Of a DNA stretch of 64,000 nt, positions 1-8,124 are shown piece after piece. The stretch lies in contig CAZXSN010000009.1 in the NCBI GenBank assembly GCA_964643295.1, positions 19,914-83,913 of the forward strand, written 5' to 3'. How positions within the stretch are numbered: the stretch's first letter is position 1; each line of letters begins with the position of its first letter. This DNA comes from Merdiplasma sp964643295. GTDB lineage: Bacteria; Bacillota; Clostridia; Lachnospirales; Lachnospiraceae. Both the position numbers and the translations under genes were made by a program. The notes below the pieces were generated by a model. That model was not told the origin of the DNA and made no database searches. It saw only the letters and a program-made list of their open reading frames with translations.

Positions 1-1591
1 CGAAGCCAAACTTCGCAAAAATGCTCTGCACAAACCCGGAACAGTCGCACCCGTTCGTTAAGCTTGTGCCGCCCCAGACATAAGGATTCCCCAGAAACTG
101 AAACGAATAGTTTACGATCTCACTGCGAAGGATCGCCGCTTTCGAGGCCTCTTTCACCGAAGTCAGCGTATAGTAACAGGCGGCATTCTCCTGCGGACTT
201 AAAGACTCCTCCGCCAGAGAAAAGTTCTCCTCGCCCTTTTTCTTTACAGTCTCTTCGGCTGCGCTCCCGCGCACAAGCTGCCCGGTGCGCACAAACCCGC
301 GCACATCGTCCGATTCCACAAAAATCCAGTACCTGTCGCCATCTGCGAGTATATAACATAACCCTTCGTCACTTAAGGTGCCAACGACACGCGCGGAAGA
401 AGATGCCGACTCGAAGATCTGTACCTCTCCGTCTGCCAGGGCATATTCTTTGGGAGCGAGGACCGGATAAACCGTGGTATGCGTATAATCCGCAGCTGCA
501 TTTTCCACTCGCTCCACTTTAACTTCCGCCTCGCTTAATCCTCCTTTGGCCTCCTCCAGGCGGCTTACGATTCCGCCCCGCTCCAGATCATCCGCTGCGG
601 TAAACCCGCGCACATCCCCGGATTCAACATACAGCCAGTCTCCCTCTTCCCGCAGAACATAGCAGATCCCGCAGTAGGACAGAAGTCCCGTCACCCTTGA
701 ATCCGCGGACTTTTCCTCATAGATTTTTGCACCTTCCGGCTTGCGCACCACTGCGCCCACCTTCGGAACCTGCGTAAAACGAAATTCCAGGGCGATCGGC
801 GGCGGAGTCACAATGTTCTGTTTCGCCAGCAGATCCTGATTGCTGCTGTCCCGTTTTACCTTCAGCTCACCCTCCTCAAACTCGATCTCAGAATCGGTCT
901 GTGAAGCGGTTTCGCTCTCTGTCTTGTTTTCTGTTTCTGTCTCGGTCTCCGCCGGTGCGGGATTTTCTGTCCCTGTATCTTCGGCCTCCGTTTCCTCAAT
1001 GAGTGAATCCGTACTGCCTTCCGTCTCTGTCGGCGGAAGTGTCTCCGTCCCGGGCTGCTGTGTTTCCGGCGGTACAGAATCCGACGGTTCACCAGCAGAC
1101 GAATCCGGCGTTTCCGTCATCGAAGGAGCCTCCGTATCGGGCGGTGTTTCTGTCTCTGACGGCATTTCTGTAACCGGTGGTGCTTCCGTCTCAGGCGGCA
1201 GTTGCGTCTCAGGCGGCGTTTCCGTCTCCGGATTAGCCTCCGTGGCCGGCGGTGCTTCCGTAACCGGTGGTGCTTCTGTCTCCGGCGGTGCTTCCGTCTC
1301 CGGATTAGCCTCCGTGGCAGGCGGCGTTTCCGCAGCCGGTGGGACTTGCGCGGCAGGCGGGACATCGCTTACAGACGAATCGTCTTCAATCACCCCGTCT
1401 GCAGATACAGTATCCGTACTCTGCGGCTTTTCTTCCGAAAAAACATCCGCTGCCCAAACCTTTCCCGCAGAGAGACCTGTAACAAAATCCTGCGCTGTCC
1501 TGCGATTTCCCATGTCCGAAAGACCACTCTCCCCTTCCAGTGCGATCAGAGCGGAACATAAGCCCAGGGCAAGAACCTGTCTATATTTCAC
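1..1591 (-). CDS. NlpC/P60 cell-wall hydrolase with SH3-like domains and a Pro/Thr/Glu stalk (3' end outside window)
   Basis: The minus-strand frame is open from a GTG at 1591 to the window edge, about 530 codons. An AGGAGG at 1600-1605 sits 8 bases before the GTG; a TTG at 1594 is the alternative start. The order is a short hydrophobic N-terminus (weak signal peptide), a Pro/Thr/Glu-rich stalk (about residues 70-215), two SH3-like segments (about 280-338 and 375-438, each with a VRGF motif), and the start of an NlpC/P60 domain with YVWGG followed by GCDCSGF, whose second Cys is the expected nucleophile. The His and third catalytic residue lie beyond the window. NlpC/P60 enzymes cleave peptidoglycan stem peptides, so this is probably a secreted or wall-bound endopeptidase involved in wall turnover. 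The stalk would act as a flexible linker (inference). Confidence 0.85.
   Translation of the reverse strand, partial: MKYRQVLALGLCSALIALEGESGLSDMGNRRTAQDFVTGLSAGKVWAADVFSEEKPQSTDTVSADGVIEDDSSVSDVPPAAQVPPAAETPPATEANPETEAPPETEAPPVTEAPPATEANPETETPPETQLPPETEAPPVTEMPSETETPPDTEAPSMTETPDSSAGEPSDSVPPETQQPGTETLPPTETEGSTDSLIEETEAEDTGTENPAPAETETETENKTESETASQTDSEIEFEEGELKVKRDSSNQDLLAKQNIVTPPPIALEFRFTQVPKVGAVVRKPEGAKIYEEKSADSRVTGLLSYCGICYVLREEGDWLYVESGDVRGFTAADDLERGGIVSRLEEAKGGLSEAEVKVERVENAAADYTHTTVYPVLAPKEYALADGEVQIFESASSSARVVGTLSDEGLCYILADGDRYWIFVESDDVRGFVRTGQLVRGSAAEETVKKKGEENFSLAEESLSPQENAACYYTLTSVKEASKAAILRSEIVNYSFQFLGNPYVWGGTSLTNGCDCSGFVQSIFAKFGF
1090..1371 (-). repeat. In-frame Pro/Thr/Glu hexapeptide repeats in the NlpC/P60 gene
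   Basis: Read on the minus strand, this stretch encodes many variants of PPETEA, PPVTEA, NPETEA and PPATEA, about six residues (18 bases) per unit. It matches the Pro-rich wall-spanning stalks of surface proteins. The near-identical DNA units could gain or lose copies by slippage. Confidence 0.75.
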
Positions 1592-1649
1592 CAATGAATC
1601 CTCCTTATTAACTGCTCCCCCTAACGAACCTTTCTCTGTTCGTATCTTA

Positions 1650-2021
1650 CTAACGGTCCTCCGGCACAATCTCCAGCCAGTAGCCGTCCGGGTCCTCAAT
1701 GAAATAGATCCCCATCTGCGGATTCTCAAAACAGATGCAGCCCATTTCCTTGTGCTTCTCATGCGCTTTCTCAAAGTCATCCGTATGAAATGCCAGGTGA
1801 AACTCGCACTCCCCCAGGTCGTACGGCTGCGGATGGTCCTTTAAGCAGGTAAGCTCAAGCTCAAAGTCCGATTCCTCGTTTCCGATAAAGACAATCACGA
1901 ACGAGCCGTCACGGGCTACCGTCCTGCGCCTTTCCGTTAATCCCAGCGCATCGCGGTAAAACTGAAGGCTCCGATCCAGGTCGGATACGTTATAATTCTC
2001 ATGATACATCTGAAACTTCAT
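1650..2021 (-). CDS. Glyoxalase/VOC family protein (lactoylglutathione lyase-like)
   Basis: This is a single VOC domain of 123 residues. The ATG at 2021 is chosen because a GGGGG stretch lies 8 bases upstream and the protein then begins MKFQMYHENYNV, the normal first strand of the fold. Possible metal ligands are visible in order: the His of MYHEN, Glu in FELELT, His in EFHLAFH and Glu in WLEIVP. The GxYFIEDPDGYWLEIV ending is typical of glyoxalase I-like enzymes. The expected role is detoxification of methylglyoxal-type adducts, but VOC proteins vary widely in substrate, so the exact reaction is not certain. It lies just downstream of the cell-wall hydrolase start and looks monocistronic. 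Confidence 0.8.
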   Translation of the reverse strand: MKFQMYHENYNVSDLDRSLQFYRDALGLTERRRTVARDGSFVIVFIGNEESDFELELTCLKDHPQPYDLGECEFHLAFHTDDFEKAHEKHKEMGCICFENPQMGIYFIEDPDGYWLEIVPEDR

Positions 2022-2656
2022 TTTAAAATCCCCCTTTATGCCGCGCCTTTCTAATAAGCAGGACAACCTCCATCGTAAGCTTTTCAGGATGCACTCCCCT
2101 GCCTTCGCCTCCTGCAGGGCACAGACGCACTTTCCCTGCGGTAAGCTTAAAGCCTCCCGGCGGTTTCTTTCCTGATTATAAGCAATTTCTTAACAAATGT
2201 CTACCCTCCCAAAAGCAATTTCCTTCCCCTGACCGGAAAAACAGGAAAGTCTCCCCGAAACGGCCGCCAAAAGCTCCTAAAAGGCTCACGGCATCGGATC
2301 CGGCAAAATTTGCGGGCCCCTTGGAAAGTACGCAAACGCGCAGGCGGCCAGGCCATGGCGGGTGAAACCGCTTTCTTAGGTTCCTGTTTGCGACCTTCCC
2401 CAAACTCCCTCCCGGAAACCCATGCCGGAATTTCACTCTTTTGTTGCGTTTCCCCGGCAAACTGTCTATAATGAAGAAAACCGCTGTCCCGTGCCCCTTT
2501 GCGCTGCGGACATGTAAAGAGGGCGCGGAAACCTGCAGCCAGCCGTTACGCGGGCAATAGAAGAGACTTTTCCCCAGACAAAAACGCTTTGTCCGGCAGA
2601 CAGTCACTTTCTTGAACCCACCAGCGGCCCTGCTTTTTAAGGAAAAGGAACCTGAA
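2022..2656. other. Intergenic region upstream of malQ
   Basis: No convincing gene is seen in these 635 bases. The only recognised element is a sigma-A type promoter at 2444-2472 pointing to malQ. The minus-strand open frames across 2176-2746 have no ribosome binding site and no family resemblance. Confidence 0.6.
2444..2472 (+). promoter_or_regulatory. Predicted sigma-A promoter for malQ-plsC
   Basis: TTGCGT (2444-2449) and TATAAT (2467-2472) are separated by 17 bases. Transcription would start near 2480, leaving a leader of about 175 bases before malQ. Confidence 0.6.
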
Positions 2657-4204
2657 ATGACGAACAGACAGAAAGACGCGAAAGAACATAAAAAGGAAGC
2701 GGCGCCTAAGAAAGAGCGCGACCGCTTCTCCGGAATCCTGGTGCATCCGACCTCCTTCCCCTCGCCCTACGGAATCGGGGATCTGGGAGAAGGAGCCTAC
2801 GATTTTCTCGATTTTCTGGAAGAGAGCGGGCAGTCGCTTTGGCAGATTCTGCCCCTGGGGCCAACCGGGTTTGGGGATTCCCCCTACCAGAGCTTTTCCG
2901 CTTTCGCAGGACAGCCCCTTTTAATCAGCCCGGAAAAGCTGGTGGATCTCGGACTGCTTAGCAAGGACGACTTTGAGGGGATGCCCGAATGGAATCCCAG
3001 AAAAGTGGATTACGGAGCGGTGATTCTCTTTAAGACCAAACTTTTTAAGAAGGCCTTCCAGACCTTCCACCACACGCCGGATAAGACCCTGCTTGAGGAA
3101 TTTGAAGCCTTCTGTCAGGAGGAAGCTTACTGGCTGGATGATTACTGCCTATTCATGGCACTCAAAGACGCCCATGAAGGGCGCTGCTGGCTGGAGTGGG
3201 AAAAGGAACTGAAGTTCCCGGATGCATCCGCCAAGGCAAAGTATCAGCGGATGCTCTCCCAGGAGACTGCCTACTACCAGTTCCTGCAGTTTCTGTTTGA
3301 CAGACAGTGGCGGGAGCTGCTCTCCTATGCCCACGAGCACGGAATTTCCATCATCGGAGACATGCCGATCTTCGTCGCGCCGGACAGCTGCGATGTGTGG
3401 GCCAACAAGGAACTGTTCCAGCTCGATTCCAAAGGCTATCCGACCAGTGTCGCCGGAGTGCCCCCGGATTATTTCAGCGCCACCGGACAGCTGTGGGGGA
3501 ATCCGCTTTACGACTGGGATGCCCACAAGAAAAACGGCTATCAGTGGTGGATTGCCCGCTTCCGCCGTCAGCTGTCTTACGTGGATTACCTGCGCATCGA
3601 CCATTTCCGCGGCTTTGAGGCGTACTGGTCGGTGCCCGCCGACGAGGAGACCGCGGTCAACGGCTCATGGGAAAAAGGCCCCTGCGAGGATCTCTTCCTG
3701 GCCGTCTCCCGGGAACTGGGCGACGATCTGCCGATCTTTGCCGAAGATCTGGGAATCATCACGCCGGAAGTTGAGCAGCTGCGAGACAGCCTGGGATTCC
3801 CGGGCATGAAGGTGCTCCAGTTTGGCTTCGGGGATATGAATGACCACAACTATATCCCCCATTTCTACACCACGACCAACTGCATCTGCTATACCGGCAC
3901 CCATGACAATGATACGACGATGGGCTGGTATGCCCAGCAGCCGGAAATCATCCGGGACCGGATCCGGCGATACGGCAACACCGACGGCAACCTTGTAAGC
4001 CTGGATTTCATCCGCTTCTGCATGGGTTCCATTGCCCGCTATGCGATCTTCCCGATCCAGGATCTGCTCACACTGGGCAGCGAAGCCCGCATGAACACCC
4101 CGGGGGTAGCTGCGGCCAACTGGACGTTTCGCTATACAGCGGAGGATCTGACCGAAGAACGCCGGGAGTGGCTTTTACGGACGACGCTTCTTTACAACCG
4201 GTAA
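2657..4204 (+). CDS. malQ: 4-alpha-glucanotransferase (amylomaltase)
   Basis: This GH77 enzyme of 515 residues transfers alpha-1,4-glucan segments between maltodextrins in the cytoplasm, feeding glycogen and starch metabolism. All catalytic signatures are visible: the nucleophile Asp in LRIDHFRG, the acid/base Glu in FAEDLG and the transition-state Asp in GTHDND. The substrate-binding start HPTSFPSPYGIGDLG is also clear. An upstream ATG at 2612 is possible, but 2657 has AAGGAA just upstream. The charged first 20 residues (many Lys and Glu) extend beyond the usual family start. plsC follows after 13 bases. Its position opposite glgC-glgD supports a role in glycogen turnover. Confidence 0.95.
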   Translation: MTNRQKDAKEHKKEAAPKKERDRFSGILVHPTSFPSPYGIGDLGEGAYDFLDFLEESGQSLWQILPLGPTGFGDSPYQSFSAFAGQPLLISPEKLVDLGLLSKDDFEGMPEWNPRKVDYGAVILFKTKLFKKAFQTFHHTPDKTLLEEFEAFCQEEAYWLDDYCLFMALKDAHEGRCWLEWEKELKFPDASAKAKYQRMLSQETAYYQFLQFLFDRQWRELLSYAHEHGISIIGDMPIFVAPDSCDVWANKELFQLDSKGYPTSVAGVPPDYFSATGQLWGNPLYDWDAHKKNGYQWWIARFRRQLSYVDYLRIDHFRGFEAYWSVPADEETAVNGSWEKGPCEDLFLAVSRELGDDLPIFAEDLGIITPEVEQLRDSLGFPGMKVLQFGFGDMNDHNYIPHFYTTTNCICYTGTHDNDTTMGWYAQQPEIIRDRIRRYGNTDGNLVSLDFIRFCMGSIARYAIFPIQDLLTLGSEARMNTPGVAAANWTFRYTAEDLTEERREWLLRTTLLYNR

Positions 4205-4217
4205 ACAGGAGGATGCG

Positions 4218-4949
4218 ATGCTGCGAACGATTCTTGCCGTGCTGGCCTTTGCTCTGTTCCTGATATTTATGATCCCGGTGAACTTCATCGAATGGCTCAT
4301 CGACAGGAGACACCCGCGTTCCGGGGATCTGCGTGCCCTGCACCAGGCCCAGTGGATCTTAAGGTTGCTGTGCCGAATCAGCGGCGTAAAGCTGACTGTG
4401 CTGGGCAGGGAAAACCTCCCCTCTGATCACCCTGTGCTTTATGTGAGCAATCACCGGAGCTTTTTCGATGTGATCATCACCTACACGCTCTGCCCCACCG
4501 TCACCGGCTACATCGCCAAGAAGGAGCTGAAGAGGATTCCTCTTCTCTCCCGCTGGGCCGTCCGGCTGCACTGCCTGTTCATCGACCGCGATGACATCAA
4601 GCAGGGGCTCAAAACAATCCTCACCGCGATCGACTATGTGAAATCGGGGATCTCCATCGCGGTCTTCCCGGAAGGTACGCGCGGACGATGCGAGGATGAG
4701 ACGCAGCTGCAGCCGTTTCGCGAGGGTTCCTTTAAAATCGCGACCAAAAGCGGCTGCCCGGTCATCCCGGTAGCGGTCAGCCACTCCTCTCAGATTCTGG
4801 AGGATCACTTCCCCTTTATCCGACCGGCCCAGGTGACCGTCGAATATGGGACGCCGATTCAAACGGCTTCCCTCTCCAGAGAAGAGCAGAAGCTCTTAGG
4901 CAAACGCGTGGAGGAAGCGATCCATGCAATGCTGGTAAAAAACCACTGA
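4218..4949 (+). CDS. plsC: 1-acyl-sn-glycerol-3-phosphate acyltransferase
   Basis: This 243-residue PlsC-family enzyme makes phosphatidic acid by adding a second acyl chain to lysophosphatidate at the membrane. It has one N-terminal hydrophobic segment (about residues 5-22), the catalytic NHRSFFD (HX4D motif, about residue 75), and FPEGTRGR (about 150), which binds the phosphate. AGGAGG lies 6 bases before the ATG. It is probably co-transcribed with malQ, 13 bases upstream, although the two functions are not obviously linked. Confidence 0.92.
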   Translation: MLRTILAVLAFALFLIFMIPVNFIEWLIDRRHPRSGDLRALHQAQWILRLLCRISGVKLTVLGRENLPSDHPVLYVSNHRSFFDVIITYTLCPTVTGYIAKKELKRIPLLSRWAVRLHCLFIDRDDIKQGLKTILTAIDYVKSGISIAVFPEGTRGRCEDETQLQPFREGSFKIATKSGCPVIPVAVSHSSQILEDHFPFIRPAQVTVEYGTPIQTASLSREEQKLLGKRVEEAIHAMLVKNH

Positions 4950-4954
4950 AAAAA

Positions 4955-4990
4955 GGCCGCTTTAAGGAGCAGTGGTCTCCTTAGGCGGCA
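4955..4990 (+). terminator. Hairpin after plsC
   Basis: GCCGC..AAGGAG pairs with CTCCTT..GGCGGC around a CAGTGGT loop. No strong T-run follows, so it may work together with the next hairpin at 5043. Confidence 0.5.
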
Positions 4991-5042
4991 CTTAAAAATT
5001 CCTGCATCATTCGGGACGTATCCGTCCCCGCTGCAAAAAAAC

Positions 5043-5093
5043 AACTTTGGGGCCTTACTTCGCTTCTGTCTAAGGACCCCAAAGTTATTTTTG
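5043..5093. terminator. Bidirectional terminator between plsC and spoVG
   Basis: AACTTTGGGG..CCTTA pairs with TAAGG..CCCCAAAGTT, a stem of about 15 bp with one bulge. A-rich sequence on the left and T-rich sequence on the right let it end both the plus-strand malQ-plsC and the minus-strand glgC-glgD-spoVG transcripts. Confidence 0.8.
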
Positions 5094-5108
5094 TCATGTT
5101 CCAAACTG

Positions 5109-5393
5109 TCAGAAGTCCGCTTCCTCCATCTCTCCGGACTCCACTGCCTTCTCGTACTCCGCTAAAATAATTTCCTGCATCCGTTCCCTGGTCTGGGAAT
5201 TAATCGGATGCGCAATGTCACGGTACTCGCCGCTGGCAGTCTTGCGACTTGGCATTGCAATAAACAGGCCCTTCTCTCCGTCAATCACCTTGATGTCATG
5301 AACCACAAATTCGTCGTCGATCGTTACCGAGACCACTGCCTTCATTTTACCTTCCTTGGTAACTTTCCTCACTCTAACATCTGTAATCGTCAT
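5109..5393 (-). CDS. spoVG: SpoVG family RNA-binding regulator
   Basis: This is a full-length 94-residue SpoVG. The conserved core is clear: TDVRVRK at the start, VTIDDEFVVHDIKVI, GLFIAMPSRK and RDIAHPIN, followed by an acidic tail. SpoVG proteins bind nucleic acid and influence septation, sporulation and virulence gene expression in Firmicutes. The gene starts 34 bases after glgD in the same direction with no terminator between, so it probably rides on the glgC promoter. A sigma-H promoter, as in Bacillus, was not found. Confidence 0.95.
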   Translation of the reverse strand: MTITDVRVRKVTKEGKMKAVVSVTIDDEFVVHDIKVIDGEKGLFIAMPSRKTASGEYRDIAHPINSQTRERMQEIILAEYEKAVESGEMEEADF

Positions 5394-5427
5394 CAGAATA
5401 CACCCTTTTTTCAGTTGATAAAGCCTC

Positions 5428-6546
5428 TTAAATCACATAACGTTCGCTGGATTCCACGATAACCTTGATGCCGTTATCGCCAGTGTAGTATGTGTTCGCC
5501 CGGATCGTATCGTGGCTTTCTACGATACAGTTTTCCAGATGGACGTTGTCGCCCAGGTATACGTCATTCAAAATGATGGAGTTCTTGATCACGCAGTTTT
5601 CCCCGACGAACACCTTCTTGAAGATCACTGAATTTTCCACATATCCGTTAATGATCGAGCCTGCCGAAATCAGGCAGTTCTTCACCTCGCTGCCGGGATT
5701 ATACTTCGCGGGCGGAAGGTCATCCACCTTGGAATGTACGTCCGGATACTGTCGGAAGAAGTAGTCTCTCACCTCCGGTTTCAGAAAATCCATGTTGGTC
5801 CTGTAATAGGATTCCACAGATGCAATATTACTCCAGTAGGTATCCATCTTATAGCCGTACATCCGCTTTACATCCTTGTATCGAATCAGGACGTCTTTGA
5901 CAAAATCGAACCGCTCCTCCTCCACCGACCGCTCGATCAGCTCGATCAGCTGCCGCCTGCGGATCACATAAATGCCGCAGGAGATCGTGTGGGAACTCGC
6001 CGCCATGGGCTTCTCGTCGAACTGCTCGATCCGACCGTCCTCATTCATCTTGAGAATGCCGAACCGGGTCAAATCCTCGGTCCCTGAAACATCCTTGCAG
6101 ACCACAGTCACATCTGCCTTCTTGGCGATATGATATTCCAGGATCCTGTTGAAGTCCAGTTTATAAACTCCATCGCCGGAAGCGATTACAACATAAGGTT
6201 CATGGCAGTTTTTCAAAAAATCAAGATTCTGGTGAATCGCATCTGCAGTGCCGCGGTACCAGAACCCGTTGTCTGCCGTCACCATCGGTGGAAACACGAA
6301 CAGCCCGCCCTGCTTTCTGCCGAAGTCCCACCATTTTGACGAGCTTAAATGCTCGTTCAGCGATCTGGAGTTATATTGAGTCAGCACAGCCACTTTCTGA
6401 ATCTGAGAATTGGACATGCTGCTGAGCGCAAAATCAATACTGCGAAAGCTTCCGGCGATGGGCATGGCCGCGATCGCCCGCTTGCTTGACAGTTCCTTCA
6501 TCCGGTAGCTGTTCCCTCCGGCGAGGATCATTCCTACCGCCCTCAT
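5428..6546 (-). CDS. glgD: Glucose-1-phosphate adenylyltransferase subunit GlgD
   Basis: This GlgD-type subunit has 372 residues: an N-terminal nucleotidyltransferase fold and a C-terminal left-handed beta-helix with hexapeptide-like repeats (about residues 290-350). The pyrophosphorylase loop reads LAGGNSYRM rather than the canonical AGGQGSRL of GlgC, as expected for a subunit with reduced catalytic competence. ASGDGVYKLDFN replaces SGDHIYKMDY. GlgD pairs with GlgC to make ADP-glucose for glycogen synthesis. Its ATG overlaps the glgC stop by 4 bases, indicating translational coupling. Confidence 0.95.
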   Translation of the reverse strand: MRAVGMILAGGNSYRMKELSSKRAIAAMPIAGSFRSIDFALSSMSNSQIQKVAVLTQYNSRSLNEHLSSSKWWDFGRKQGGLFVFPPMVTADNGFWYRGTADAIHQNLDFLKNCHEPYVVIASGDGVYKLDFNRILEYHIAKKADVTVVCKDVSGTEDLTRFGILKMNEDGRIEQFDEKPMAASSHTISCGIYVIRRRQLIELIERSVEEERFDFVKDVLIRYKDVKRMYGYKMDTYWSNIASVESYYRTNMDFLKPEVRDYFFRQYPDVHSKVDDLPPAKYNPGSEVKNCLISAGSIINGYVENSVIFKKVFVGENCVIKNSIILNDVYLGDNVHLENCIVESHDTIRANTYYTGDNGIKVIVESSERYVI

Positions 6547-7817
6547 GACACAACACCTGCCTTATCCAAAGTCTCGCCGCTTGGAAGCTCCCCGTTCGCA
6601 TAATCCTCCCAAACAGTCTTTCCGGTCACCGCCGTATTCTTGCCAATGCGCACACCCGCCGGAATCAAAGTATCCTCCCCGACCACGGTCAGACCGAAGG
6701 AATAGACCTGGGGTTTTTGCCGGTTGGGGATATCTTCTCCCTGTCCTAACAGAGCATGTGCGCCGATCACGGAATTCTCCGCCACGATCGCCCGGTCAAG
6801 CACAGCGCCTTCTTCGATCGATACTCCCTGCATGATGATCGAATCCCGCACAACGGCGCCTTTTTGAATTGTCACGCCGGAACCCACAACCGAATTGGAC
6901 ACCTCGCCGTACACCTCGGTGCCGTCCCCGATCAGGCTGCGGAATACCTTGGCCTCTGAAGAAATATACTGCGGCGGAATAATATCGTTCTTTGTGTAAA
7001 TCTTCCAGAATTCCTCGTAAAGATTGAACTCCGGGATGATGTCGATCAGCTCCATGTTGGCCTCCCAGTAAGAGCCAAGCGTCCCGACATCCTTCCAGTA
7101 TCCGTTAAACTCATAAGCCACCAGCGTCTCTCCCCTGTCAAAACAGTAGGGAATGACGTGTTTTCCGAAGTCGCAGCCTTCCTGCTCCGAAAGCGCCACC
7201 AAAGCCTCCTTAAGGGCCTTCCAGGTAAATATGTAGATTCCCATCGATGCGAGGTTGCTCTTCGGATGCTCGGGTTTCTCCTGAAATTCCGTAATCTTCC
7301 CGCTCTCATCCGTTACCACAATGCCAAAGCGGCTGGCCTCCTCGGCCGGTACCGGCATCACTGCGATACTCACATCCGCGTGATGAGATTTGTGGTATTC
7401 GAGCATCACCTCATAGTCCATCTTATAAATGTGGTCGCCGGACAAAATGAGCACATACTCCGGATTATAATTTTCCATGAACGCCAGGTTCTGATAAATG
7501 GCGTTCGCCGTGCCGGTATACCATTCCGTCTTACCCACCTTCTCGTAAGGCGGCAGCACCGTGACGCCGCCGACATTCCGGTCCAGATCCCATGGAATGC
7601 CGATTCCGATATGAGTATTCAGCCGCAGGGGCTGATATTGCGTAAGCACGCCGACGGTGTCTATGCCGGAGTTGATACAGTTACTCAGCGGAAAATCGAT
7701 AATCCGGTATTTTCCGCCGAACGCTACTGCAGGCTTGGCTACTTTCGATGTCAATACACCCAGTCGGCTTCCCTGTCCGCCAGCGAGCAGCATCGCGATC
7801 ATTTCTTTTCTGATCAT
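6543..7817 (-). CDS. glgC: Glucose-1-phosphate adenylyltransferase catalytic subunit
   Basis: GlgC makes ADP-glucose from ATP and glucose-1-phosphate, the committed step of glycogen synthesis. Visible motifs are LLAGGQGSRLGVLT (nucleotide loop), LSGDHIYKMDY, FQEKP and GYWKDVGT, followed by a beta-helix C-terminus. The length of 424 residues is normal. The ATG at 7817 is preferred over the longer frame because AGGTGA lies about 7 bases upstream; a GTG lies immediately before it. It is the first gene of glgC-glgD-spoVG. No glgA or glgB is present in the window. Confidence 0.96.
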   Translation of the reverse strand: MIRKEMIAMLLAGGQGSRLGVLTSKVAKPAVAFGGKYRIIDFPLSNCINSGIDTVGVLTQYQPLRLNTHIGIGIPWDLDRNVGGVTVLPPYEKVGKTEWYTGTANAIYQNLAFMENYNPEYVLILSGDHIYKMDYEVMLEYHKSHHADVSIAVMPVPAEEASRFGIVVTDESGKITEFQEKPEHPKSNLASMGIYIFTWKALKEALVALSEQEGCDFGKHVIPYCFDRGETLVAYEFNGYWKDVGTLGSYWEANMELIDIIPEFNLYEEFWKIYTKNDIIPPQYISSEAKVFRSLIGDGTEVYGEVSNSVVGSGVTIQKGAVVRDSIIMQGVSIEEGAVLDRAIVAENSVIGAHALLGQGEDIPNRQKPQVYSFGLTVVGEDTLIPAGVRIGKNTAVTGKTVWEDYANGELPSGETLDKAGVVS

Positions 7818-7851
7818 CACTCGATCACCTCTTGTCTCCTGTTTATAAGCC

Positions 7852-7880
7852 ATTATAGCACACGTTTCGAGTTTTGTGAA
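7852..7880 (-). promoter_or_regulatory. Predicted sigma-A promoter for glgC-glgD-spoVG
   Basis: On the minus strand, TTCACA (7875-7880) and a perfect TATAAT (7852-7857) are 17 bases apart. The start point would be near 7845, giving a leader of about 28 bases. Confidence 0.75.
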
Positions 7881-8058
7881 CATTTTTTACAATATTTATC
7901 AAAATTTCAGCGTTTTTTGTTGCACAACTGTGATTTTGGCACCCCGCCCATCCCGGTCCGCTGACTGTTTTTGTAGATTATTGTTTTTGCCCCGGGATCT
8001 GTTTTGTCTATTTTATCCAATTTCCCCCTCTGCCCTTTTCTTTTCTCTACAGCTAGAG

Positions 8059-8064
8059 TATACT
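8059..8064 (+). promoter_or_regulatory. Candidate -10 box for murC
   Basis: TATACT lies about 60 bases before murC. No good -35 is seen 17 bases upstream, so this call is weak. Confidence 0.4.
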
Positions 8065-8124
8065 AAAGGGACGAAGTTTATACGGATGCCGCCCGCGGCA
8101 TCCTGTCAGAAGGAGATTTACAAG

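Noticed and set aside
840..1844. Long plus-strand Ser/Val/Gly-rich frame
   Set aside because: It is the antisense of the Pro/Thr/Glu repeats in the NlpC/P60 gene, has no ribosome binding site and runs through two real minus-strand genes.
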